9,238 bases of DNA from Omnitrophica bacterium RBG_13_46_9 (GTDB lineage: Bacteria > Omnitrophota > Gorgyraeia > JABMRN01 > RBG-13-46-9), in NCBI GenBank assembly GCA_001804045.1, contig MHFD01000028.1, positions 1,065-10,302 of the forward strand. Reading direction: 5' to 3'. The translations under genes and the position numbers were made by a program. Shown in pieces: positions 1 to 5,112 of the stretch (position 1 is the stretch's first letter; the number at the start of each line of letters is the position of its first letter). Below the pieces are notes generated by a model. It was not told the origin of the DNA. It did not search any database and saw nothing but the letters and a program-made list of their open reading frames with translations.

Positions 1-248
1 TTCTGTTAGGCGCCAGGGAGTTGGGTCTTGGAGGGTGCATGATAGGCTCAATCGACAGAGAAGGTTTGAGGAAAATGCTTGAGATTCCGCTCCGTTATGA
101 TATACTTCTTGTTCTTGCTCTGGGCAAACCTAAAGAAAAGGTAGTTATCGAGACAGCCAAAAATAACGGGGATATTAGATACTGGCATGATGCACAGACA
201 GGGCATCATGTTCCGAAGCGAAAGCTTGACGATATTATTTTAGAGTAG
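1..248 (+). CDS. Nitroreductase-family protein, C-terminal part (5' end outside window)
   Basis: This is the C-terminal 81 residues of a flavin-dependent nitroreductase-like protein. The reading frame is open to the left edge (first full codon at position 3), so the true start lies upstream; the TTG at 21 is an internal codon. The visible part begins LLGARELGLGGCMIGS, which matches the conserved helix and glycine turn near the flavin in this family. It continues with LALGKPKE, the usual late beta-strand motif, and ends with a basic HHVPKRKLDDII tail. Family members are usually about 170-220 residues, so roughly 100 or more residues are missing to the left. Enzymes of this family use FMN and NAD(P)H to reduce varied substrates; the substrate cannot be told here. 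The stop codon is 7 nt before the alcohol dehydrogenase start, so the two genes are probably co-transcribed. Family assignment is confident; function is not. Confidence 0.85.
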   Translation, partial: LLGARELGLGGCMIGSIDREGLRKMLEIPLRYDILLVLALGKPKEKVVIETAKNNGDIRYWHDAQTGHHVPKRKLDDIILE

Positions 249-255
249 GAAAAAT

Positions 256-1422
256 ATGTTTAACTTCACTTTCAATATACCGACTATCATATATTTCGGC
301 AAGGGCCAGATAAAGGCGCTTGGGCAGGAGCTTGGAAAACGCGCTAAAAAGATATTGATTGTGATCGGCCGGGAAAGCGTTAAGAAATACGGCATATTTG
401 ACGATGTGGTAAGAGAGGTCAAAAAGGCGGAAGTTTCTTTTGTCGAACTCTCCGGCGTCAAGCCCAACCCGCGCCTCAAAAGCGTTTATGAAGGAATCGA
501 AATCTGCAGAAAAGAAAAGGTGGGTTTTATATTGGCTGTTGGCGGGGGCAGTGTCATTGATGCTTCGAAGGCGATAGCCGCAGGCGTAAGATATGAAGGC
601 GATGTGTGGGACTTTTTTACGAAAGGCGTAGCGTGTACCGATGCATTACCGGTAGGTACTGTCCTTACCCTCGCTGCCACAGGTTCCGAAATGAACAGGC
701 ACGCCGTTATTACCAAAGAGGATACCCGGCGGAAACTCGCGTTTAGCTCCAATTCGGTAAAACCGGTGTTTTCGATATTGGATCCGGAGTACACATACAG
801 CGTAAATAAATACCATACCGCCGCGGGCGTAGCTGATATAATGTCCCACGTGTTCGAAGAATATTTCAGCCAGCCGCCTTCCGCGGCTGTGCAGGACAGG
901 ATCGCCGAGGCGCTTTTGAAAGTATGTATTCACTATGGCCCGGTTGTATGCAAAAAACCGCGCGGCTATGAGGCAAGAGCCAATATACTATGGGCGGGTA
1001 GCCTTGCGTTAAACGGTTTACTGGGCGAAGGCAAGTGCGGCGACTGGGCATCACACGCAATAGAGCATGAGGTGAGCGCCGTATATGATATCAGTCACGG
1101 CGCAGGTCTGGCCATCATAGTCCCGAACTGGATGAAGAGTGTTTTAAATAAAGGGACTTTAAATAAATTCGTCGAGTATGGCGTAAATGTATGGGGAATC
1201 GAGAAGAAAAAAAGAGAAACAGAAATCGCGCGCGCAGCTATCGACAAAACAAGAGACTTTTTTAGTTCATTGGGGTTGCCTTCAAGGTTAAGCGAGGTCG
1301 GGATAACAGGCGAACATTTTGGGGATATGGCGAAAAATACCATTGAGTCTCTGGGTGAAATAGGCACTTTTAAGAAATTATCCGGAAAGGACATCGTTGA
1401 AATATTGAATATGTCCCTTTAA
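256..1422 (+). CDS. Iron-containing alcohol dehydrogenase (BdhA/YqhD-like)
   Basis: A 388-residue group III alcohol dehydrogenase, full length for the family. It would interconvert alcohols and aldehydes with NAD(P)H in the cytoplasm, probably as a fermentative or aldehyde-detoxifying enzyme. The N-terminal nucleotide domain carries GGGSVIDASK at residues 96-105 and TGSEMNRHAVI at 142-152. The metal site is intact: Asp194, His198 (ADIMSH), His267 and His281 (HAIEHEVSAVYDISH) fit the Asp-His-His-His pattern of FucO and YqhD. Residues 38-41 read GRES. Asp39 of FucO sits at about this point and disfavours NADP, so Arg here hints at NADP(H) use; that is inference. The ATG at 256 follows AGGA by a short gap, and the family's N-terminal strand begins right after it. 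The upstream nitroreductase stop is 7 nt away. A repeat element begins directly after the stop codon. The substrate is unknown. Confidence 0.95.
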   Translation: MFNFTFNIPTIIYFGKGQIKALGQELGKRAKKILIVIGRESVKKYGIFDDVVREVKKAEVSFVELSGVKPNPRLKSVYEGIEICRKEKVGFILAVGGGSVIDASKAIAAGVRYEGDVWDFFTKGVACTDALPVGTVLTLAATGSEMNRHAVITKEDTRRKLAFSSNSVKPVFSILDPEYTYSVNKYHTAAGVADIMSHVFEEYFSQPPSAAVQDRIAEALLKVCIHYGPVVCKKPRGYEARANILWAGSLALNGLLGEGKCGDWASHAIEHEVSAVYDISHGAGLAIIVPNWMKSVLNKGTLNKFVEYGVNVWGIEKKKRETEIARAAIDKTRDFFSSLGLPSRLSEVGITGEHFGDMAKNTIESLGEIGTFKKLSGKDIVEILNMSL

Positions 1423-1543
1423 ACACAGATGATCACGGATTTAAGACAGATGATCACGGATGGCGGACGGGCGATTGCAGATTTCATTATCTGCGCCCAT
1501 CTCTCGATTGTTTATACATCTTTTTATCTGTGACAATCTGTGT
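1423..1543. repeat. Short repeat element with imperfect terminal inverted repeats
   Basis: The left arm (1423-1440) and the reverse complement of the right arm (1526-1543) agree at 15 of 18 positions. The left arm also carries a direct duplication: CAGATGATCACGGAT occurs exactly at 1426-1440 and 1447-1461, a 21-bp period. Between the arms a further hairpin can form: GCAGAT 1477-1482 with ATCTGC 1489-1494, plus GGGC 1469-1472 with GCCC 1495-1498 across a four-base bulge. The element starts right after the alcohol dehydrogenase stop codon and ends in the start region of the next gene. There is no room for a protein. It looks like a dispersed, MITE-like or REP-like sequence; a role as terminator is possible but not shown, as no T-run directly follows a stem. 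Confidence 0.7.
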
Positions 1544-1551
1544 CTGGAAAT

Positions 1552-2046
1552 ATGAAACCATCAAGACATATAATAGTATCGTTTGTAATCGGGACGGGGT
1601 TTTGGTTATTTACAAGGTCCGTATATGCGAGCATTTTATGTTTCATCTCCGGGATAATAGCAGACATAGATCACGCGCTTGAATATATAATCCATTTTGG
1701 ATGGAAAGATTTCAATTTTAAAAATGTATACATCGTTTCCGAGCAGACAGGTAGAACTGGAAAAGGCCGCACATTCAAAAGATTATTCCTTATATTGCAC
1801 ACGGGCGAACTGTCGATCCTGCTTTTAGCGGCGACAATTTATACGAAAAACATTTACCTCTTAGCCATTACCCTAGGGCACATCTCGCATTTGATCATGG
1901 ATTCCATGGCGAACAGGTTATACCCTTGTTCCTATTTTATCCTGTGGAGGTTTTATCAGAAGTTCCATACGGACAGGCTAATGAGGATATTTACTGACGA
2001 TAAAGACAAGTCTGACGGTTCCGCAACCGGGGGTGGTACTGCTTAA
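1552..2046 (+). CDS. Small integral membrane protein, YdjM-like predicted metal-dependent hydrolase
   Basis: The protein has 164 residues from the ATG at 1552. An in-frame GTG at 1540 would add four residues, but it lies inside the right arm of the preceding repeat and has no ribosome site. The ATG has only a weak GGA three bases upstream, so the start is not certain. At least three hydrophobic stretches are visible, at roughly residues 6-36, 79-97 and 101-117. Polar histidine and aspartate positions punctuate them: ADIDH (Asp38, Asp40, His41), LHTGE (His83) and GHISHLIMD (His110, His113, Asp117). This D-x-D-H ... H ... GHxSHLxxD layout fits the YdjM/DUF457 family of inner-membrane predicted metal-dependent hydrolases. 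No reaction is established for most members. The tail is charged, then rich in Gly, Ser and Thr. Family assignment rests on motif spacing alone. Confidence 0.7.
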   Translation: MKPSRHIIVSFVIGTGFWLFTRSVYASILCFISGIIADIDHALEYIIHFGWKDFNFKNVYIVSEQTGRTGKGRTFKRLFLILHTGELSILLLAATIYTKNIYLLAITLGHISHLIMDSMANRLYPCSYFILWRFYQKFHTDRLMRIFTDDKDKSDGSATGGGTA

Positions 2047-2063
2047 AAGCATATCGATGCAAA

Positions 2064-2083
2064 TTTTCCGCCTAAGGAGGAAG
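2064..2083. repeat. Degenerate CCGCC/GGCGG-type small palindrome
   Basis: The sequence TTTTCCGCCTAAGGAGGAAG is close to the core of the perfect hairpin at 5016-5054 (TTTCCGCC, three bases, GGCGGAAA), with one stem base changed. TTCC can pair with GGAA and CC with GG around a TAA loop. It contains AAGGAGG (2074-2080), which looks like a strong ribosome site but lies 20 nt before the next ATG, too far for normal use. I read it as a decayed copy of a small dispersed palindrome. Confidence 0.45.
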
Positions 2084-2100
2084 TCCAGGCATCATTATTT

Positions 2101-2595
2101 ATGGACACATTTGAATGTATATCCAAAAGATCCAGTGTGAGGGCTTATCAGGCTAAGCCGATCGCCAGATCCATATTGGAGAAGCTGGTTGATGCCGGCA
2201 GGCGCGCGCCTACAGCCAGGGCGTTAGAGCCATGGGAATTTGTTGTTGTAACTAACAGGGAAATCTTAAAGAAGCTCGGGGAGACCGCAAACTCCGGTGA
2301 TTTCATAAAAGATTCCTCTTCGTGTATTGCCGTATTCTGCAAGGATACCAAGTACTACCTTGAAGACGGCTCGGCCGCCACAGAAAATATTTTACTTGCC
2401 GCGGCGGACATTGGCCTGGGGGCATGCTGGGTAGCCGGAGATAAGAAGCCCTACGTAGGCGAAGTTTCAGGGATTCTTGGGGCGCCTTCAGATTTGAAAC
2501 TAGTAAGCTTGATATCCCTGGGCTGGCCTAGAGGAGAAACAAGGCAGGCGAAAAGCCGCAAGCTTAAGGATGTGATACACTGGGAGGGGTTCTAG
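2101..2595 (+). CDS. Nitroreductase-family protein (compact)
   Basis: A 164-residue protein of the FMN-dependent nitroreductase superfamily. The N-terminal block SKRSSVRAY (residues 8-16) supplies the basic residues that usually hold the FMN phosphate. It is followed by RRAPTARALEPWEFVVV (34-50), DGSAATENILLAAADIGLGA (89-108) with CWV next, and SLISLGWPRGE (136-146). Together these cover the FMN-binding and dimer elements in family order. The length is short but normal for the compact 'fold' type of about 150-170 residues. The substrate is unknown; members act on nitro compounds, quinones, flavins or enones. The family N-terminus starts at once, which supports the ATG at 2101, yet there is no good ribosome site in the last 15 nt; the AAGGAGG upstream is 20 nt away. 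It differs clearly in sequence from the nitroreductase fragment at the left edge, so it is not a recent duplicate. Confidence 0.9.
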   Translation: MDTFECISKRSSVRAYQAKPIARSILEKLVDAGRRAPTARALEPWEFVVVTNREILKKLGETANSGDFIKDSSSCIAVFCKDTKYYLEDGSAATENILLAAADIGLGACWVAGDKKPYVGEVSGILGAPSDLKLVSLISLGWPRGETRQAKSRKLKDVIHWEGF

Positions 2596-2600
2596 CTTGA

Positions 2601-2623
2601 CTATTTGCTCGTTACGAAGGACG
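2601..2623 (+). repeat. Direct repeat, copy 1 (CTATTTGCTCGTTACGA)
   Basis: The 17-mer CTATTTGCTCGTTACGA is found exactly at 2601-2617 and again at 2814-2830. Identity extends to 22 of 23 bases through GGACG. The two copies are 213 bp apart and enclose the CATTGCGAG inverted repeat and the 10-bp tandem repeat. This could be a duplicated target or a second dispersed repeat family. Confidence 0.8.
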
Positions 2624-2642
2624 TGGGGCGTTTCGAACTCGT

Positions 2643-2744
2643 GTCATTGCGAGCGACCTTGTTTTAGGTAAGCGGAGCGTGGCAATCTCAAACGAAGGAG
2701 ATTGCTTCGGCGCGTAATTAAAACATACGGTGCCTCGCAATGAC
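2643..2744. repeat. CATTGCGAG-type inverted repeat element
   Basis: The ends form a perfect 11-bp inverted repeat: GTCATTGCGAG at 2643-2653 and CTCGCAATGAC at 2734-2744. Inside it, GCAATCTC (2682-2689) is the exact complement of GAGATTGC (2698-2705), giving an inner hairpin with an 8-nt loop. The stretch between carries the AGCGGAGCGT and CTTCGGCGCG parts usual for this widespread bacterial palindromic repeat. There is no coding capacity. A shorter, degenerate relative lies at 5067-5094, so the family occurs at least twice here. Confidence 0.8.
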
Positions 2745-2751
2745 GAAGAAA

Positions 2752-2791
2752 TGAAACTCATGGATACTCATTGAAACTTATTGAAATTCAT
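2752..2791 (+). repeat. 10-bp tandem repeat, four units
   Basis: Four consecutive 10-bp units read TGAAACTCAT, GGATACTCAT, TGAAACTTAT and TGAAATTCAT, followed by a partial TGACTC. Each differs from the consensus TGAAACTCAT by zero to two bases. The period is close to one helical turn of DNA. There is no coding frame of note. Confidence 0.75.
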
Positions 2792-2813
2792 TGACTCGAT
2801 AGTTCGCAGCTAA

Positions 2814-2836
2814 CTATTTGCTCGTTACGACGGACG
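2814..2836 (+). repeat. Direct repeat, copy 2 (CTATTTGCTCGTTACGA)
   Basis: This is the second copy of the repeat at 2601-2623, with one mismatch in 23 bases (CGGACG instead of AGGACG). Its end runs straight into the 7-bp GGACGAN tandem repeat, while the first copy stops after one GGACG. Confidence 0.8.
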
Positions 2837-2860
2837 ATGGACGAAAGGACGAAGGACGAT
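2832..2860 (+). repeat. 7-bp GGACGAN tandem repeat, four units
   Basis: The units GGACGAT, GGACGAAA, GGACGAA and GGACGAT follow one another without gaps; the second is one base longer. This is a simple tandem repeat prone to slippage. No function is visible. Confidence 0.75.
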
Positions 2861-2867
2861 TCGGTAT

Positions 2868-2885
2868 AGCACGTATCGAAGTGCT
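2868..2885. repeat. Small inverted repeat AGCAC/GTGCT
   Basis: AGCAC (2868-2872) and GTGCT (2881-2885) could pair with an 8-nt loop. The stem is short and may be chance. It lies between the GGACGAN tandem repeat and the 9-bp arrays. Confidence 0.3.
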
Positions 2886-2897
2886 AACTACATGAGA

Positions 2898-2996
2898 AGT
2901 TGCAAATGTTGCAGAAGTTGCTAAAGGTTGCAGAGGTTGCATAACGTAAAGAGAGCAACATCTGCAACCTATGAAACCTTTGCAACCTATGCAACA
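2898..2996. repeat. Opposed 9-bp tandem arrays (GTTGC / GCAAC) forming a long stem
   Basis: The left array has GTTGC at 2899, 2908, 2917, 2927 and 2936, with spacings of 9, 9, 10 and 9 bp. The right array has GCAAC at 2955, 2964, 2982 and 2991, plus a degenerate GAAAC at 2973, exactly 9 bp apart throughout. The arrays are reverse complements, so the strand can fold back into an imperfect stem of about 45 bp with a 14-nt loop (2941-2954). One bulge is needed at the 10-bp step. The units between the cores are purine-rich on the left (AGAAG, AAAGG, AGAGG). No coding frame fits. Confidence 0.8.
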
Positions 2997-3003
2997 TAAA
3001 ACG

Positions 3004-3039
3004 CGTAATTCATATACGAATTACGAATTTCGAATTTAA
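3004..3039. repeat. AT-rich palindrome and tandem GAATT run
   Basis: CGTAATTC (3004-3011) and GAATTACG (3018-3025) are perfect 8-bp inverted repeats with a 6-nt loop. They run into further copies, CGAATTT at 3025-3031 and 3031-3037 in the phase ACGAATT. The stretch ends about 18 nt before the start codon of the next gene. It may be a dispersed repeat or may serve as an upstream region; no clear -35/-10 pair is visible. Confidence 0.55.
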
Positions 3040-3056
3040 CGATATATAAGTAAAAC

Positions 3057-4175
3057 ATGGAAGAGGTTGACATAACGATTATCGGCGCAGGGGTGATTGG
3101 CCTGGCGGTTTCTTACGTACTTTCAAATTTTGGCAAAGAAATAGTCGTACTTGAGAAAAACCCCTCTTTCGGGCAAGAGACAAGTTCTAGGAATTCGGAA
3201 GTAATACACGCCGGTATTTATTACCCTAAAGGTTCTCTTAAGTCCGAAACCTGTATCCGCGGAAAGAGCCTTTTGTACGGCTTATGTTCCAGATATAATA
3301 TTCCTTACCGAAAGCTTGGCAAACTTATCATAGCTTATGACAGGGAAGGGATAGACAGGCTCGGCGGTATTTATGATAATGCCGTCGGGTGCGGCATAGG
3401 GGATTTAAGGTTTTTAAGCAGAAAAGAGATAAAAACATTGGAGCCGGATATCGAGGCGGAATCAGCCATCTTTACGCCGGATACGGGTATTGTGGATACA
3501 CATAGTTTAATGAAATTCTTTTTTCAAGCATCAAAAGAGAGAAATGTGGATTTCGCGTTTTCCGTTGAGGTAATCGGTATCAAAAAAGAACGCTCTTTTT
3601 ATGAGATAACAGTTAATGAACCGGGCGGCGATTCATTTTCTTTCCAAAGCCGCGCCGTTATTAACTGCGCGGGATTAGAGTCCGATAAGATCGCGGAGTT
3701 TGCAGGCATGGACCCTGAAAAACTCTGTTACAGGATTCATTACTGCAAAGGGCAATACTTCAGGATGAGGAACCCCGATAAGTTCCGCATAAAACATCTT
3801 GTCTATCCGCCTCCGACCGAAATAGATCTCGGGATCCACCTTACGCCGGATTTGGGGGGCGGAATTAGACTTGGGCCGGACGCTAAATATGTAAAGGAAA
3901 TAAATTATGACATAGAAGAGAAAGAAAAATACGCGTTTCTTAGTTCTGTTTCAAAATTTTTACCCTCTTTAGAGAAGGATGATTTGATTCCGGATACGGC
4001 CGGCGTCAGGCCTAAGTTGCAAAGCGAAGAAGATGGGTTCAGGGATTTTGTGATTCAGGACGAAGGGAAGAACGGTTTCCCGAATTTTGTGGACCTGATA
4101 GGCATTGAGTCCCCCGGGTTGACAAGCTGTCTTGCCATAGCCGAGACGGTTAAGAAATTTATTGAGAGCGCTTAA
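3057..4175 (+). CDS. L-2-hydroxyglutarate oxidase-like FAD-dependent oxidoreductase
   Basis: A 372-residue flavoprotein of the DAO superfamily. It has the N-terminal FAD fold IIGAGVIG (residues 8-15) and the acidic ribose ligand in VLEKN (Glu33). The block SSRNSEVIHAGIYYPKGSLK (43-62) is the hallmark of the L-2-hydroxyglutarate dehydrogenase/oxidase (LhgO/YgaF) branch. Further family blocks are GIVDTH (144-149), INCAGLESD (202-210), KGQYF (231-235), GGGIRLGPD (267-275), AGVRPKL (315-321) and ESPGLTSCLAIAETV (351-365). LhgO oxidises L-2-hydroxyglutarate to 2-oxoglutarate; the electron acceptor here is not known, and there is no Fe-S domain. The ATG at 3057 sits directly before the FAD fold but lacks a clear ribosome site. 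The gene ends 3 nt before nfnA, so the two are almost certainly one transcript. Membership of this flavoprotein family is sure; substrate is probable, not proven. Confidence 0.85.
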   Translation: MEEVDITIIGAGVIGLAVSYVLSNFGKEIVVLEKNPSFGQETSSRNSEVIHAGIYYPKGSLKSETCIRGKSLLYGLCSRYNIPYRKLGKLIIAYDREGIDRLGGIYDNAVGCGIGDLRFLSRKEIKTLEPDIEAESAIFTPDTGIVDTHSLMKFFFQASKERNVDFAFSVEVIGIKKERSFYEITVNEPGGDSFSFQSRAVINCAGLESDKIAEFAGMDPEKLCYRIHYCKGQYFRMRNPDKFRIKHLVYPPPTEIDLGIHLTPDLGGGIRLGPDAKYVKEINYDIEEKEKYAFLSSVSKFLPSLEKDDLIPDTAGVRPKLQSEEDGFRDFVIQDEGKNGFPNFVDLIGIESPGLTSCLAIAETVKKFIESA

Positions 4176-4178
4176 AAA

Positions 4179-5024
4179 ATGAAGATAACAAAAAAGGTCA
4201 TTTTGGCAAGCACAGAGGATACAAAGGTTATACGAATCGAGGTTTATGCCCCCGCCATAGCGAAGAAGGCAAAAGCAGGGCAATTCGTTGTTTTGATGGT
4301 AAAGGGGGAGGGTGAAAGGATCCCTTTGACCATTGTCGAGAAAGACGAGGCCTCAGGGACTATTACGCTGATTTTCCAGGAGCTGGGATTTACTACCAGG
4401 CTTTTGGGAAAACTGGAAAGAGACAGCTTCTTATACGCGCTTACAGGACCCTTGGGGCATCCCACAGATATAAAAAAATACGGCGGAGTGATTTTAATCG
4501 GCGGAGGTGTCGGCATAGCCGAAATCTATCCCGTAGCCAAGGCGCTGAAAGAAGCGGAAAATTACGTGATTACCGTTATAGGCGCGCGGACAAAAGAGCT
4601 TCTGATTTTAGAGAACGAGTTAAAAACGGTATCTGACGAGCTGCATATCGCCACGGATGACGGCTCTTCCGGGAAGAAAGGATTTACTACGGAGGTCCTG
4701 AAAGAGATATTAGACCGTGGTACGCGGGATATGGGCTATGGCCTGATTTACGCGGTCGGGCCTATCCCCATGATGAAGAAGGTTTCCGCAATAAGCAAAG
4801 GGTTTAGTATAAATACAGTCGTTTCTTTGAATGCGCTGATGGTGGATGCTACCGGTATGTGCGGATGCTGCAGGGTTACGATAGAAAATGAGGTCAAATT
4901 CAGCTGTATTGACGGGCCGGAATTTGACGGCCACAAGGTGGACTGGGAAGAGCTGGAGAAAAGAAGCAAGATTTACGAAAAGCAGGAACGGCATATCTGC
5001 AAATTAAATGAGAACACAACTTAG
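4179..5024 (+). CDS. nfnA: NfnA: NADH-dependent reduced ferredoxin:NADP+ oxidoreductase, small subunit
   Basis: This 281-residue protein is the FAD and [2Fe-2S] subunit of the electron-bifurcating transhydrogenase NfnAB (also called SudB). NfnAB makes NADPH from NADH plus reduced ferredoxin, reversibly. Visible parts are the flavin motif RIPLTI (residues 47-52), the nucleotide loop IGGGVGIAEIYPVAKALKE (107-125), the GPIPMMKKV segment (194-202) and the cluster loop. The loop has Asp223, Cys228, Cys231 and Cys243, fitting the Asp-plus-three-Cys ligation described for Nfn. The signature DGPEFDGHKVDW (245-256) is characteristic. The loop reads MCGCCRV where the family normally has MCGGCRV, so Cys230 is an extra cysteine beside the cluster. 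The start lies 3 nt after the preceding stop. The stop codon and the last two codons lie inside a perfect hairpin. PyrK, the dihydroorotate dehydrogenase partner, is related but less likely because nfnB follows. Confidence 0.93.
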   Translation: MKITKKVILASTEDTKVIRIEVYAPAIAKKAKAGQFVVLMVKGEGERIPLTIVEKDEASGTITLIFQELGFTTRLLGKLERDSFLYALTGPLGHPTDIKKYGGVILIGGGVGIAEIYPVAKALKEAENYVITVIGARTKELLILENELKTVSDELHIATDDGSSGKKGFTTEVLKEILDRGTRDMGYGLIYAVGPIPMMKKVSAISKGFSINTVVSLNALMVDATGMCGCCRVTIENEVKFSCIDGPEFDGHKVDWEELEKRSKIYEKQERHICKLNENTT

Positions 5025-5054
5025 ATTTCCGCCGGAGGCGGAAATCTAAGTTGT
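5016..5054. repeat. Perfect 18-bp hairpin spanning the nfnA stop codon
   Basis: The left arm 5016-5033 (ACAACTTAGATTTCCGCC) and the right arm 5037-5054 are exact reverse complements over 18 bases, around a GGA loop. The left arm encodes the last two threonines and the TAG stop of nfnA. No T-run follows, so it is not a classical intrinsic terminator. In RNA the stem would be very stable and could protect or process the message, or tune nfnB relative to nfnA. A decayed copy of its core is at 2064-2083, which suggests a dispersed palindrome. Confidence 0.9.
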
Positions 5055-5066
5055 ATGGTCGAATTT

Positions 5067-5094
5067 ATTGCGAGCCCCAAGTGGGCGAAGCAAT
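5067..5094. repeat. Short degenerate CATTGCGAG-type hairpin
   Basis: ATTGC (5067-5071) pairs with GCAAT (5090-5094), and GCCC (5074-5077) with GGGC (5083-5086), with a small internal loop. ATTGCGAG at one end and GAAGCAATC at the other are the same motifs as in the element at 2643-2744, in compressed form. It is the second hairpin in the nfnA-nfnB spacer and lies 18 nt before the nfnB start. Confidence 0.65.
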
Positions 5095-5112
5095 CACATA
5101 GTTTGAGTTATT

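Larger units (their letters stand above)
2596..3056. other. Gene-free spacer, mosaic of short repeats
   Basis: I see no credible gene in these 461 bases. Nearly all of the stretch is accounted for by distinct repeat types placed one after another, listed separately. They are a direct repeat at both flanks of the first part, a CATTGCGAG-type inverted repeat, a 10-bp tandem repeat, a 7-bp tandem repeat, opposed 9-bp arrays, and an AT-rich palindrome just before the next gene. No convincing promoter is visible for the downstream gene, although the AT-rich end (about 3040-3050) could supply a -10 box. Confidence 0.75.

Noticed and set aside
21..248. Complete small gene starting at the TTG at 21
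   Set aside because: The frame is open to the left edge and the upstream codons continue the nitroreductase motif, so this is the tail of a longer gene.
486..794. Antisense open frames, for example here and at 6192-6551 and 4244-4516 on the - strand
   Set aside because: They lie wholly within strongly supported genes, have no family-like motifs, and read as shadows of the coding strand.
1540..1551. GTG at 1540 as start of the YdjM-like gene
   Set aside because: It lies inside the right arm of a repeat element and has no ribosome site; the ATG at 1552 gives an N-terminus better suited to the family.
2898..2996. Possible CRISPR array in the GTTGC/GCAAC units
   Set aside because: The period is only 9 bp and there are no spacers; the two halves are reverse complements instead of direct repeats with unique spacers.
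3041..3056. Promoter directly before the lhgO-like gene
   Set aside because: TATATA/TATAAG could be a -10 box, but no matching -35 box is found at 16-18 bp and the leader would be almost absent; I leave it unassigned.
4179..5024. Dihydroorotate dehydrogenase electron transfer subunit (pyrK)
   Set aside because: It is related in fold, but the Asp-type cluster loop and the DGPEFDGHKVDW signature, plus adjacency to nfnB, fit NfnA; no pyrD is nearby.
5016..5054. Rho-independent terminator after nfnA
   Set aside because: The stem is strong but no T-run follows, and a terminator here would cut off the partner subunit gene nfnB.
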